A stretch of DNA of 64,000 nucleotides from Raphanus sativus (taxonomy: Eukaryota > Streptophyta > Magnoliopsida > Brassicales > Brassicaceae), in NCBI RefSeq assembly GCF_000801105.2, contig NC_079515.1, positions 11,284,001 to 11,348,000 of the forward strand. Reading direction: 5' to 3'. Under the pieces are notes generated by a model. It saw only the letters and a program-made list of their open reading frames with translations. It made no database searches and had not been told where the DNA came from. The position numbers and the translations under genes are program-made. The number at the start of each line of letters is the position of its first letter. Position 1 is the first letter of the stretch. Below are positions 11,074 through 24,000 of the stretch, piece by piece.

Positions 11074-14000
11074 ATGTCCCCAATGAGCATCATGAGATGG
11101 AATTGTCAAGGGTTTGGGCGGTCTCAAAACTTGACCATTCAGAGACTGCGGGAGATGCACCAAAACCTTTTCCTGGAGATTATATTTTTAATGGAAACAA
11201 GAAATTGTCGGAATGTTTTGGTTGATTTGCAAGTGTGGTTGGGCAGTGATAATGTTTTTACCATTGATCCAGTGAGATTAAGTGGAGGTCTAGCCTTTTT
11301 GGAAAAAAAAACATAAAAATCATTGTCAAATTTGCGGATAAGAATTTTGTTGACTGTCTAATTCAGTTTGGTGAGTTTGCCTTTTCTTTGTCATGTGTAT
11401 ATGGTGAACCATCTGCTGAAGGGTGTGAAGTTGTTTGGGAAAGAATTAGTAGATGGGGTTGTTTCATAAAGTAACCTTGATGTATCGTTGGAGATTTTAA
11501 TGAAATCTTAAACGATGGGGAGAAAACATGTGGCCCAAGACGATTTGAGGCTTCCTTCAAATATTTTTCGGAGATGTTACACTGTTGTGAGATGGAAGAG
11601 TTTAGTAGCAAGTGATACAGATTCACATGGGCTGGGAGGAGATGAAATAAATGGATTCAGTGATGCTTGGATAGAAGCTTTGGTAATAAAGCTTGACTTG
11701 AACTCTTTCCAGAGACGAATCAAACTTTTCTTTAGAAAAGAGGATCTTATCATAGACCAGTTTGGCTCAGATTGTATGCTCATCGATAATCTTTTAAAGT
11801 TCAGTTTCTATTCGATAAGAGGTTCCTTCGCCTGGCATAAGTCGTTAAAGAAATTGAGAAATCTTGGGATGGAAGAAATTGGAATGGGAATGCTATAATT
11901 GCTACAAAAATCAGAAATTACAGGGTATCATTGACTAAGTGGAAGAGAAAGAAGAACTTTAATGCAAAAGATAAGATTTTCTTACTTCAGCAGAGATTGA
12001 AATGATTTTATTCGTGTGATTATCCATGTCGTTTCATGATTGAGATAATGCAGAAACCACTGATGAACATGTAAATGAAGATGATTTGTTTTTGCGTCAG
12101 AAAAGCCGTGATAAGTGGTTTGTTATAGGGGACCGTAGCTCAAAATTCTTTCATGTCTCTGTCAAAACTAACAGGTCCAGGAACTACATATCAAAACTAA
12201 AGGATAAGAACAACCTAGACCAATGTTCAGATGGAGCTAAAGCGGAAGTGGCAGTGGAATACTTCACTGATCGGTTTAAATCCTCTTACCTGAGATCTTA
12301 TGATCCGGCTTTTGAGAGCTTGCCCCAAAAATTACCGAGCCAATGAACATTGTTCTAACAAGAAGAGTTCCACAAAAAGAAGTAAGAGAAGCGATTTTTC
12401 CATTAATGGAGATAGTGCACCGGGGCCGGATGGTATGACTGAAGCTTTTTCTGAAGAATTGAAATATAATTGGAGAGAAAGTGACTAGGGCGATACATGA
12501 GGTATTTTAATCTGGGGTGATGCCAAAGGAATGGAATTTCAGTTATCTTTGTCTACTGCCGAAAATCCCAAACCTAGAGAACATGTCGATCTAAGACTGA
12601 TCAGCCTTTGATCAATTCTTTAAAAAGCATTGTCCAAGATTATGGTGAAAAGAATTCAACATTTTTTAATGTCCTGGTGTCAGTTAACCAGTCAGCTTTG
12701 TGAGAGAAAGAAACATCTCTGATAATATTATCATTGCACACGAGGCAATGCATGCCCTTAGAGTCCACCCGAGCATCTCAAAGAATACATGGCTGTAAAA
12801 ACGGACATGTTGAAGGCCTACGACCGTTTTAAATGAAGCTATCTGATAAGTTTAATGAGAGCTCTTGGGTTTGAGCAGAAATTGATAGAGTTGGTTATGA
12901 TGTGTGTCACCTCTATCACTTTTGTAGTACTAATGAATGACCAGCCTTTTGGAATGATAACACCTCAGCGGAGACTTAGACAGGGCGATACTTTATCTTC
13001 CTTCATGTTTGTTCTATGCACTGAGGGGCTCATCCATCTGTTGAATGTAGTAGGAAGAAATGGCTTGTTCAGTGGTCTGTTTTCGATGGAGGGGCCATAT
13101 ATTCATCACCTTTTGTTTGCAGATGACAGTCTGTTTATGTGTAAAGCAACTCCGAAACATGCATGGTTCTTCATCGGATCCTGCAGTTTTACGGAGCAGC
13201 CAAGGGTCAGAATGTAAACCTCCAAAAAGCTTCTATCGCTTTTGTTGATAAAAGAGATTCAAAACATCCTTGGAATTATGAAGGAAGGTGGTACAAGCAA
13301 GTACTTGAGTCTTCCTGAGTGCTCTTCTGGCTAGAAAATCGAGTTACTCCCGTATATAAACGACAGAAGCCATGGGAGGTTAGAGCGCCGATATATGCTA
13401 CACTTATCTCAAGGAGGAAGGAGGTTTTATTGAAATCTACTGTTGAAGGGATTCATGTTTTTCCTATGTCATGCTTCTGTCTAACGGAAACCTTAATCTC
13501 AAATATATCCAGTATGATGGTGAATTACTGGTGGGGAGCTGATGCACATAAAAGACATAGGTGTTATCAACATAAACTTCCTTCTCAATCTAAGTGTTAT
13601 CAAACATTTGATAGCTGAACAGAAGAGAGTATGGCCGTGGGTTTTGTGGAACTTATGACAAGAAGAAATGACATGATCTTTGAAGGTAGATGCCTCAATG
13701 CGGTGGAAGTACATAAAGCGACATAAGATGCTGAGGAATGGTTTGATGCGCAAGTGTTGGAGGAGGAATGGACAAAAATGGAGAGGTTAAGCCACCCGAC
13801 AACTCAGCGCAAATGGATTCTATCGGATCATGGTTGGGTTATGTATAACGTTGGAATGGATTTTAACAAAACAAAGGATTGGTAGGAGGAGCTTGAGTGT
13901 TACGTAATGAGAGATGAGTAATGATGTGTCATAGCAGAAGAGCTTCCTCAAGGCATTGTAATAGAGAAAATGCAAAGTTTGTGGTTGTCATGTGGGTAAT

Positions 14001-14290
14001 AGAAAGTGAGAAGCTAAAGGCAATCAGAAAATTGTTTTTATAGGAGAATTTAAATAGTTTTTGGGGCCACGATCAGATTGGAGACTTGGCTGTCTTTTCT
14101 TCATTAGAGTTCGAAAATTAAAAAGGAATGGAAGAGATTCAAGGTTGGAAACTCCTAGTAGTTAACAAAGAAGCAAACAAAGGGGCCTTTTCATTGTTCA
14201 AAGTGTTACTAATGTGGGATTAATAAACTCGTACTTGGCTAGGGATCGTTTTTATTGCCTATTTGAGTTCTTTGTTAATGAAAATTGAAT
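11074..14290 (+). pseudogene. LINE ORF2: APE endonuclease, reverse transcriptase and RNase H, broken
   Basis: The AP-like endonuclease start is clear ([20 protein letters not shown], with METRN holding the catalytic Glu). The reverse transcriptase follows with DSAPGPDGMTEAF (12412-12450), the motif-A stretch VKTDMLKAYDRF (12794-12830), [20 protein letters not shown] (12969 onward) and the motif-C box FADD (13116-13127). After that come FWLENRV and a region similar to LINE RNase H (KWILSDHGWVMYNVGMDFNK, about 13810-13880). The reading frame shifts repeatedly and holds many stops. In an intact element this protein nicks DNA and copies the RNA at the nick. Confidence 0.85.
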
Positions 14291-14444
14291 CATCTAATTG
14301 ACGGATAAATGTGAGGAAAAAAAGTATACGTTTCAAAATGAAGATGAAACGAATTTAGTACTTTGTTTTTTATTATCTAATCGTTTACTCTGTTTTCTGT
14401 GTAAAGAAGGATAAAAATGATCTCTTTTGTAGTTGACGGATTGG

Positions 14445-15907
14445 TGTTAGGACCAAATATATACAGTAATAACCTTGAAGGAAAAATAAAAAATAAAATT
14501 TACAGAAAAAACATTGTTAGTGTTCTGATATCTTACATATTTGCATGATTCTAGCCATTCATTCTTGTACATTTTGATCATATAGATTAAGAATTAGGCA
14601 TCTTTAGAGTCCATATTGCATTCATTGTCCTTATTAGGTGTTGGAGTGTACCATGGAGTGATTTGAGATGTTTGGGAGCTTTGTGATCCGAATTGGGGTG
14701 AAAAATGGAGTCTAGTCAAGCCACACATGAAGTTGGATGAGTCGGACCCGGGTAGAATGACCCGGGATAGCTTACCCGGGTGCATGCCTCACCAAAGGAG
14801 ATGACGCGGGTTGCTCGTGCAGGGGATGGAGTACCCAGGCGCCTGGAGCAACGTCGCAAGGAAACTGGCGCGGGTTGGAGTGCTCGGGGTACCTTACCCG
14901 GGCGCTTGGAGCTGGACGTGTCGAGACCAAACTGATGCGGGTTGGATGACCCGGGTTGTCGACCATGATTCCTACCCGGGTCAAGTCATTTACTTACTCG
15001 AATTTAAACACTTTAAAAGGGTATTTTAGACATTTTAAAAGGGAACCATTAGGTTTTCTTTGATTCATATTGATACTTTTGTAATCAAAAAGAGAACATA
15101 TCTTTTATCGATTGAAGAACACAAACTCTCTCAAGAAAAACATTTCTTTTTGGCTTGATTTGTTATTGTTCTTGTGATCTCTCATCTATTTCTCTACATG
15201 ATTAATCTGAAATCCATCATGGGTTTAAGAGGAATCATGGAGATTAGTGAGTAATCACCTTTTGGATTCATGGGTTAGGGTGATTAAGGGTGATTAGGCT
15301 AGTTCTAGGATGTTTTAGGTATATATCATACTTGTTCCTTGTTAGTAGAGTGATCTTAATGCATCATTTGAGTAGGCCACTCAAAGGGTGATCTCTAGGC
15401 ATTTCTCACCCGACAGGTGTTCGATGAAATGTCTGAGTCAACTCTCCTAGGCTTTTAGTGTACTTTGCCAAAGACATTTGTTGTTAAAGATGCTAAGATA
15501 GCTAATAGACTTGTTAGTAATGATTGCTTGCATGTTATTCAACCAAAGACATTTGATGTTTGAGATATGTTAGCAAATGAGCATTCATCTAGACATAGAG
15601 TTTGCTTAGAATTGTGTCTAGGCTTAAGGTTGATAGTTTGATTTATCATTTGCCATCCTTAGTTCGAAACTTGATCACCCAAGGTCTAAATCCCTATACC
15701 CATGAGTTCTCCTTTCCAATAGCTTAAAAGTATCATTTTACTGTTTTGCATTAGCTTCAATCATTAGTTTAGAATTCATCAAATCACTGGTTGCACTTAG
15801 ATTAGGCAAATACTTGCATTCTCTCTGATTTTAAATCCCTCAGAACTGGTTCGACAACAACTTCCACTATACTATCATTTGATTTAGGAGCCTCAAAATT
15901 CCTAACA
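14445..15907. mobile_element. Probable solo LTR of a gypsy-type retrotransposon (1463 bp)
   Basis: The stretch starts TGTTAGGA and ends TTCCTAACA, an inverted pair typical of LTR tips. It has the length and texture of a Tat/Athila-like LTR: no long ORF, a transcription-leader-like middle, and repeated GACATTTGNTGTT motifs at about 15473 and 15547. At 14736-14985 it carries six or more CCCGGG/CGCGGGTT motifs. No matching 5-bp target duplication was seen and no internal domain adjoins it, so the boundaries remain a proposal. Confidence 0.45.
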
Positions 15908-16488
15908 TCATGTTCCTAGCCGGCTTTGTGTAAGTTGATGTTCAAAATCTACGGAATGACAAAAAAAAATATTATTGGTAAGAAATATCTTGATTACAAA
16001 AAAAATGGTATTGGAGTTTGAAATTTGTTGACCGTCAATTCACTAAATAAATTCCTCGTATTCAATGGTTCTTTAACGGTTTGAATTAGAAAAATGAAAG
16101 GCTGGTACTCGAATCTAACCATAACCTACCTGATAAACACGAAGGTTTGGATCTTGAGATGATCTTTATTTTTCTTGAACACCATCTAGAGATGATCTTG
16201 TCCTATTTGTTTATAGAATAAAGAAAATATAAAAGCTGGATTCATGTGGGTCACATCCATCATTTATCGTGTTCTTCAATTCACCAACCTCAGGTTAGCA
16301 TCTTTTGTACTTTCTTTCTAATTTAAATCTTCCAATACAACTTATGTTTCTTTATAAAAACGATATATTTAAAGCTTTGTAAAGTTTATGTATATACACG
16401 TTGGCTACAAAGATTGAATATTTATATATACAGTCTCGAGTGTTCCAAAATATATATATATATATATATAAAATTATTTATCAAAATG
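15908..16488. other. Intergenic, nothing recognised apart from an (AT)n run
   Basis: Ordinary AT-rich DNA with a short (AT)n microsatellite around 16451-16470. Confidence 0.5.
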
Positions 16489-16497
16489 CATTTTATT

Positions 16498-16734
16498 GAA
16501 CAGATCATTGTGGTCCAATAGTAAAAACCGAGTTCCTGTATGTACTCAGGTAGTGAGTTCGAATCCTGCCAGAGAGAACTATTTCACGATGCATTTGTTC
16601 ACCACACAGATATGGATCCATGTTTTAAGATTCATTTGAATATCCGGGAGAAGGTACATCCGTAAACTGCATATTCTATCCAGAGATTATATCTGTATCT
16701 TTAATAGATCCAGATTTAACTTTAAAAAAAAATA
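16498..16734 (+). mobile_element. SINE with 9-bp target site duplication
   Basis: The 237-bp insert is flanked by CATTTTATT at 16489-16497 and 16735-16743. Inside is a polymerase III box B (GAGTTCGAATCCTG, about 16555-16568) and a degenerate box A (GTGGTCCAATAGT, about 16511). It ends in an A run at about 16724-16732. Promoter layout, A tail and duplication together make a SINE the best reading; it is not a tRNA gene because no cloverleaf can be drawn. Confidence 0.75.
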
Positions 16735-16743
16735 CATTTTATT

Positions 16744-18648
16744 TTAATAAAAAGACCCACACAAGTCCAATGTTACTTTGTTCAATCTACATAAAGATTT
16801 CTTAACCAAGAAATCCAAGGTTTTTTGTTCATAATATTTTCCGATCGTGTTTCTTCAAAAAAAAAAAAAATTCCGGTTGAAGAATCAGTTAAGATAGTTC
16901 TTTAACTCTCGTTAGTACTTAGCTACGTGACTTGAATTTTTTTTTTTTTTTAGAGTGGTCACATAGATTTTGATATCAACTTTACATTATTTACAAGTAG
17001 TATTAAATCTTTAGTATTATCCTCGTCTAACCAATATCAGGATATAAATTTGTCACATGAATTCGAAAATGGTCAAGCATGTGCACATACATTATTAATA
17101 ATATCATGAAAGATTACAGGAAATCAATTTGGTTTAAGATGTATATTTAGTCTGAACTATAGACCTAACATGTGTTGTTTCTAGACTAACATTATTTTCT
17201 TTTAGTGGCAGCTATTTTTATTTCTTTTATAGATGCAACGATTTTTGGTTTCATGTTTTGATGTTCCAGTAAACAAAATTTTACTACATTTTTATGTATC
17301 TGTGTGATCTAAACATGGTAAGACCCATATATATCTGCTACAATATAATTATTTACATGAACATTTAAATAATATGCAAATTTGTATTTCTGTTATAGAA
17401 TTTTACGATTTATTATCTTAAGACTCTACAACACTATTTGATGTGTCAGTTATTTTTGTAATCATCTACAGAATTATCAGATCTAAATAAAAGCTAGTGA
17501 AAAACCAATATAATGGCAACGATTTTTTTCTTTTAGTGTCAACGACTTTTACCAATTTAACTATTGTTTCTATTTGAATACAATTCAGGCAAACCCACTT
17601 AAAATTAAACCTTCTAAGCTCTGCCAGCATCTCTCTCCAAACGTAAAATTCTATTTTTTCTCCATAACAGAATAAAATAGAAAATGAAGTAACATTATTC
17701 AAATCCAGCTCCATATCTCATTTTATGATAGAATAATGAACAAAAAAAACATATTACCCTATTTATGGAATAAACTATATTATACAGTGAGATATGGAGT
17801 TAAATTAGAACATTTCTTATTTCATATTTCATTTCACTCAATGTTAAAGCATATTCAAAAGACACTCTATAACTTCAAATATGAAATTTTTTTGTTTTCC
17901 AAAAAAAAATTTCAAAACTTCAAATTTGAATTTTTGAGTAGTGAAACTTCAAATATAGAGTGTCATTACTCAAAATTTCAAATTTAAAATTTCAACTTTT
18001 TCATTGCATTTTGGTCCTTATCTTACATATTATATTTATAATTCTTAAATATTTTGTCCTTTAATCTTTTTAATCCTTCAAAAATTATAAATCGTAAAAT
18101 ATTTCAAATTTGCTTTTATAATTTTAATTCTACAAATAAAATTAAATAAAAACTTTAAAATAAGTTTTTTTTTTCAAAACTAGATTTAGATAACAATATT
18201 AGAATAGAAAACTTAACAAATGTACTAATTTATAGAGTAGTGTAGTAATTTACTTGTTATTTAATATTTACTTATGTATTTCTATGTAAAATTATATATT
18301 TTATTGTATCATTTTGTTAATTAATATTTCTATAATATGTTTATATATGTGCTATTTATTTATAAAGTTTTCTGAATTTAAATTAAGTATCATAAATATA
18401 AGGACCGTAATATAAAATATAAATTCTTTGAATTTAAGTTTGAAAATTTACTTTTGGAAAAGACTAGTTTAAAACTTCAAATATGAAATTTTGCAAACTT
18501 AAAAATAGAATATATTTTTGGAGATGTTCTTAGAGGAAAAAATAGAGTAAGATTAAAGATACGCTAAAACATCTAGATTGGCTTTTCAAAATTCCATGGA
18601 TTAGTTTTTTTTTTTATGGTTAATTGGTTATAAATAAAGTTAGATGCA
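16744..18648. other. AT-rich intergenic DNA with probable old repeats
   Basis: No gene. At 17860-18000 and 18470-18500 the motif ACTTCAAATATGAAATTTT recurs, and TTTTTGGAGATGTTCTTAG near 18520 resembles the tip of a common Brassicaceae MITE-like repeat whose left end I could not fix. Long A and T runs occur at 16858-16871 and 16938-16951. Confidence 0.45.
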
Positions 18649-19920
18649 TCTAATTATTAAAGCAGGATCCTATTGATATTTTTACTAAAAATACCATTTT
18701 CTTTAATAACATTGCATATTTCATTAAGGGTAATCAAGTAATATTAATAACAAATCTATATGGGTAATTTTTTTGGATCCAGCCCACTGCCCATATCATC
18801 TCTTTTGGGCCATTTGGGCCGATTAAAAAATTAGATCAAATTCTTATTTTTTTCTCTAATTTCAAATAAATTATTTTCAATCTTTCTTAATATTTTGTGT
18901 AGTGAACAAAAATTAATCACTTAATTATTATGTTTTTTTCTTTTTAATATAATTTAAGCATCATAAAAAATTGATTTTTTCATTGAAAAGTATAAATCTT
19001 TATTAAAAGTATATATTTTTTTATTAAAAAGAAATTAACCACATAATAAAATTAATATATCAGTTATACCAACTTAATTAATTCATTAAAAATAAAGTTT
19101 AATTTTCTAAACATAAATACTCATTAGACCTAGACGTTCGGGTACTCATTCGGGTACGAATCGGTTCTTTCGGGTATCGGGTTTTTTGGATTTTGAAATT
19201 AAACCCCATTCGGGTATTATAAAATTTCGAATCGGGTTCGAGTTGGGTCTTTCCGGATCCGGGTGGGTTCGGTTCTCATGCATAAGAACCTGAAAAATAA
19301 CCAAATAACCAAAGTATCTAAAACGGGTTCAGTTATTTATACTCAAAGTAACCAAAGTATTCAATTCAGTTCAAATTTTTGAATCCAAATTACTCAAAAG
19401 TAACCAAAAGAAACCAAAAATATCCATTCTATACAGTGTTTTGGGTAAATTGTATCCAAATTATCATATTTTATCCAAAAATACTAAAAATAACTACTAT
19501 AGTTAACTTATAATATTAATTTAAAATATTAAAATAATCATAAATATAATTATAACATATGCTTTTAAATATATATTCACATTTCAGATATCTTCGGGTA
19601 CTCATTTAGTTCTCGGTTCGGGTTGGGTTTGGGACCGGTTCTTCGGATATAGCAATTTAGAACTCATTCGGATATTTACCCGGGGTCTGACCGGTTCGAA
19701 ACCCTGATTTTCGGATCGGTTCAGGTTGGTTCTTCGGGTCCGGATATTGCGCTCAGAGATATACTCATTTAAAATGAAACACGATAAAGAAAGATAAAAA
19801 GTTTAAGTATTTTATAAAAAAACAAATATATGATAATATGACATTTACTAAATATTTGTCAATTTAGAAAAAAATAAAGGAAAATAAACCTGCGCTTTGA
19901 AAGCGCGGATTAAAATCTAG
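18649..19920 (+). mobile_element. Helitron, non-autonomous, about 1.27 kb
   Basis: It begins TCTAATTATTAAAGCAGGAT after an A (18648) and ends with the hairpin TGCGCTTTGAAAGCGCGG followed by ATTAAAATCTAG, then T (19921). These are the standard Helitron 5' TC, 3' stem-loop and CTAG end, and the A/T insertion context. No protein is encoded. Its middle holds a CGGGT-rich repeat (about 19130-19760) shared with other places in the window. Confidence 0.85.
19130..19760. repeat. TTCGGGT-rich dispersed repeat inside the Helitron
   Basis: Both edges are rich in CGGGT/CGGTTC words (for example TTCGGGTACTCATTCGGGTA at about 19137, and GGTTCTTCGGGTCCGGATAT near 19728), with an AT-rich centre that lists nearby ACCAAAGTA and ATCCAAAT words. 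The same style, reversed, is at about 57820-58490 and a weaker version near 30010-30600. This is a common Brassicaceae repeat type; I cannot name the family. Confidence 0.5.
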
Positions 19921-21061
19921 TTTAATTCATTAAAGCGGATGCCAATATTACAAAAAAAAAATTGAAAGATATACTGTTGTCCACTCTTTATCACTCTATA
20001 AGTTCTGGCTTTACCATACGCTGAAAATTTAGAAGGTAAAGATCCACAGAATATGGTAATGTTTTTTTTCCTTGGCAACAAATGGTAATGTTTATCCACT
20101 ATACACATGACCAAAGGCGGAAATTTTGACTAAAATGGAATTTTCTTGCATGATTATATGAAAGCTCTTCTTGCATTAGAGTCTTTCATGCAAATTTGCC
20201 CCCAAAAGTCAAACTTCAGAATCATTATAACCCACCTCTTAATTAGCACCATCTATAAACTTATTACTTATTAGTGTCAATAGTGACCGATTCTTTAAAA
20301 AGTTTCTTGTAGATGAACTTTCAAAGGTCATTAAATTTTAGTCTATATTATTTTTGTTCATATAATTTATATGTAGGCTCATAACGATAAGGGAACATCA
20401 ATTTTTGGTACACACATATTATCTTTAAATTAAAATTTTGAATACTGTTAGATCAAAATAATATATATTTAAAATCCAAAACTCATAAAATCTTTAAAAA
20501 AGCTTTTAATAGATTCAAGAGATCATATAAGTTTTATAAAATAAATCAAAATTTGGCAGATAATTTTTTAAACACTGATTTATCAATTGCAAAATACGAA
20601 GATTATAATAAGATAACTCTACAACCGATAATTTTTTATGTTATATGAGAATTTAAAAATTATATTTGATGACTTTATTTACTGATATACTATAAATTTG
20701 TCTCCGCAAGTCTATATTATTAAGAATAAATTGCATTTTCTTAGAATCAGAAATTAAAAGAATTAAAAACAAAAAATTTCAGATGTAAAAATATTAGTAA
20801 TAACTTTTTTTAATCAAGTCAGCTTCCACACCACAGATGGTAACGTTCACACGCATCACCAAGTCCGATGAATCTGTTCTTCTCTCTTTGTCAAGACTCA
20901 ACAAGGGGACTATTCAGTCATTTTGTAGGCGCACACACACACAGTTACTTACACACAAAACTCTCTTCTTGCCAAATCAAATCTGAAACAAAAGAGTTTC
21001 CCTGTTTTGTCTTTTAACCGCCCTCTCCCTCTCTCTCCATAGCCATCTTTGATCGGAAAAA
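19921..21061. other. Intergenic and 5' flank of the MED33A-like gene
   Basis: AT-rich to about 20830, then a less AT-rich promoter-proximal part with a (CA)n run at 20930-20941 and pyrimidine-rich CTCTCCCTCTCTCTCC at about 21021-21037, a usual plant 5' UTR feature. No TATA box could be fixed. Confidence 0.4.
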
Positions 21062-24000
21062 ATGGTGGTTCCCGGACGGAGAACCGTCTGGGACGGAGTA
21101 ATCGAGCTGACGAAGATAGCTCAGGAACGGTGCGTCGATGCTCGTCTCTGGGCTTCTCATTTATCAGCGACCTTGAAACCCTTCGTTGAGTTCCCTTCAA
21201 CGGAGCTAGCGGAGGTTCTCGTCTCGTACATTTGCTGGGATAACAACCTCCCTCTCCTCTGGAAGTTCCTCGAACGAGCTATGTCTTTGAACCTCGTCTC
21301 TCCTCTCGTCGTTCTTGCTCTGCTCGCTCACAGGTTTTTTCTCTTTTCAATCTTGGGTTCTCTTACATGTTAAAGCTTCGATCTTTAATGTTGTTTTGTT
21401 TCTGGCAGAGTTGTTCCAAACCGGTCTACGCAATCAGCGGCTTATAGGATTTACTTGGAGCTTCTTAAGAGAAATATTTTCAGGATTAAAGATCATATTA
21501 CCGGACCTCACTACGAGAAGTGAGTCTTGTTGATGATTCATACTTTGCTTGCTACGACTGTTTCATTAGTATGTTTATGAGCAGTGAGTCGTGTTGCTTC
21601 CTTTTACTTGGAAGCTCTCACTTCTCAGTAGAAATATAGATTTGGTAATTTTTATCTTTTATGCTTCTTTGCACAGTGTCATGAACTCAGTAGCCAACAT
21701 TCTTCGTCTTCCAGAGTTATTTCGTCTGGAAACAAGCAAACCTGGTGTGCTTTTAGTAGAGTTTGTCTTTAAGATGGTGTCTCTGCTGCTGGATGCATGC
21801 TTAAGCGATGAGGGTTTGATAGAGGCAAGCCAAGACTCGAGTTCCCAGTGGCTGATCAAGTCTCAAGATATGGAAATTGATGCTCCTGAGAGGTATAATG
21901 GAAAGACCGGATCTCACGAGAAGTTACAGACTTTGAACACAACCATGGCTGTTGAGATGGTTGCAGAATTCCTCAGAAACACAGCGATCTCCAGATTACT
22001 GTTCCTGGTATCCTCCAACAGGTATGCATAACAGTTAATCTCAAATCATATCCACAGTGATTAGTCATTTAAAGCTTAAATGTTTGCTATCCATTTCTTT
22101 GTAGGGCTTCAACTTGGCATGAGTTTGCCCGGAGAGTACAAGTGCTCGGAGAGAATTCATCAGCCCTAAGACATTCAAAGGTTCTGAATTCTGGGGATCT
22201 ATTGCAGTTGATTTCAAATAGAAGATTTGGTTATTCTTACGACAGCAAAGTAGTTTCATTATGCAAATCCAATGCAATAGTGGATTTTGGATCCCTTGCT
22301 TCTTTTGCTGGCTTATGCCATGGAGCAAGTCTCTCTTCACTCTGGCTTCCTCTTGATCTGGTGTTTGAAGATGCTATGGATGGGTATCAAGTAAACCCTA
22401 CTAGTGCTATTGAAATCATTACTGGTAATTTGCAGACTCCATCTTTTCTTTCACTTGTGGCTTTAAGTACTGAGGAGATATCTCTATGTTTGTAATGAAA
22501 TGACTCAAGTAAATCAAAATTTGCAGGCCTAGCTAAAACACTTAAAGAAATTAATGGGAGCACTTGGCATGACACCTTCTTGGGTCTTTGGATAGCAGCT
22601 CTCCGACTTGTTCAAAGGGTTAGACTAATCTCTCACTGTTTGTTTCATCACCACTTATTCATCAAAATACTGCATTTTCTCTGGCTTGCAAATTTTACTT
22701 AAAAACTCATTCCTGCAGACCTTTTTAACTAGGCTAGACTGGAAGCTGTGCAATTTGGTTGTTAGTCTGTCATCTCATGATAAGTTCAGATTTTCCAAAT
22801 GGCTCTTCTGATATTCTTGTCTTTCTTCATTGCTAGGAAAGGGATCCTATTGAAGGACCTATTCCTAGACTGGACACAAGGCTGTGCATGTCATTATGTA
22901 TTGTACCTCTCGTGGTCGCAAACCTTATTGAAGAGGGAGAGGATGAATTTGTCATGGAAAAGCTGCGAGATGATCTTGTTACAAGTTTGCAGGTCCTTGG
23001 TGAATTCCCTGGGTTGCTGGCTCCTCCTCAGTGCGTTGTTTCTGCTGCCAACAAGGCTGCCACTAAGGCAATCATGTTTTTGTCCGGTGGAAATGTTGGG
23101 AAGTCATGTTCTGATGTCATAAACATGAAGGACATGCCTATCAACTGCTGTAAGTTAATCAAGATTTTGCTTTCTTATATTTAAGTTAAATCAATTGTTT
23201 GTTGATGTTGTAGCTCTCTTTTTTACCTAACATATTTTTATGTACATGTCGTAGCTGGAAACATGCGCCATCTGATAGTAGAGGCTTGTATTGCAAGAAA
23301 CGTACTGGATACATCGGCCTACTCGTGGGCTGGTTATGTTAATGGTCGAATCAACCAAATACCTCATAATCTTCCGAGTGAAGTACCTTGCTGGTCGTCA
23401 TTTGTCAAAGGGGCACCTCTGAATGCTGCAATGGTGAATGCATTAGTTTCAGTTCCTGCTTCAAGGTAGAATGACTTCTTATTTTCTTTTTGTTTCCTGT
23501 TGCTCGATTAGCTGTACACTGCTTCATCCACAGTCTTCCCTGCAAATCTTGACCAGTTTCAAAGTCTTAGTGCATTGTTAGTTTGACTTAACTTCTGTCT
23601 TTTCGTCAGTGATATCCTTTTGTTTCTTAGCCAGGAAGAGTCAGATGCTCTTTTTTTTTTTAATTTACCGAGGGTAAAGCAACTGAAATTTAAGCTCATG
23701 AATTTGATGGAAGCTTAGTAGAGATCGAGAAACTATATGAGGTTGCAGTCAAAGGATCGGATGGTGAGAAGATATCTGCTGCCACAGTGCTTTGTGGGGC
23801 ATCTCTTACACGGGGTTGGAACATACAGGTTAGCATTTACATCCACCACTGAAAATCTGGTTGAGTTTACACCTTGACTACACTATAGTTTGCTTCATCT
23901 TCTGTTCTTCTTCAATGTACAGGAACACACTGTTGAGTTTCTTACAAGATTACTATCCCCACCCGTTCCAGCAGATTATTCCGGCGCTGAAAGTCATTTG

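Larger units (their letters stand above)
9600..14290 (+). mobile_element. L1-type LINE retrotransposon, decayed
   Basis: A full layout is visible: ORF1 gag-like domain with zinc knuckle, then ORF2 with endonuclease, reverse transcriptase and C-terminal RNase H-like region ending near 14280. Many frameshifts and stops interrupt both ORFs, so it cannot move by itself. Boundaries are approximate: the start is set just before recognisable ORF1 sequence and the end at the last recognisable codons (RDRFYCLFEFFVNEN). A clear poly-A tail and target duplication were not found. The solo LTR at 14445 lies just beyond. Confidence 0.85.

Noticed and set aside
10362..11163. Minus-strand ORFs across the LINE
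   Set aside because: They are shadows of the LINE coding frames on the plus strand.
14811..15029. Trp/Gly-rich protein from the CCCGGGT array
   Set aside because: Open frames on both strands come from the GC-rich repeats; no conserved domain.
16505..16570. tRNA gene
   Set aside because: Box B is present but no acceptor stem or anticodon arm can be drawn, and an A tail and target duplication show a SINE.
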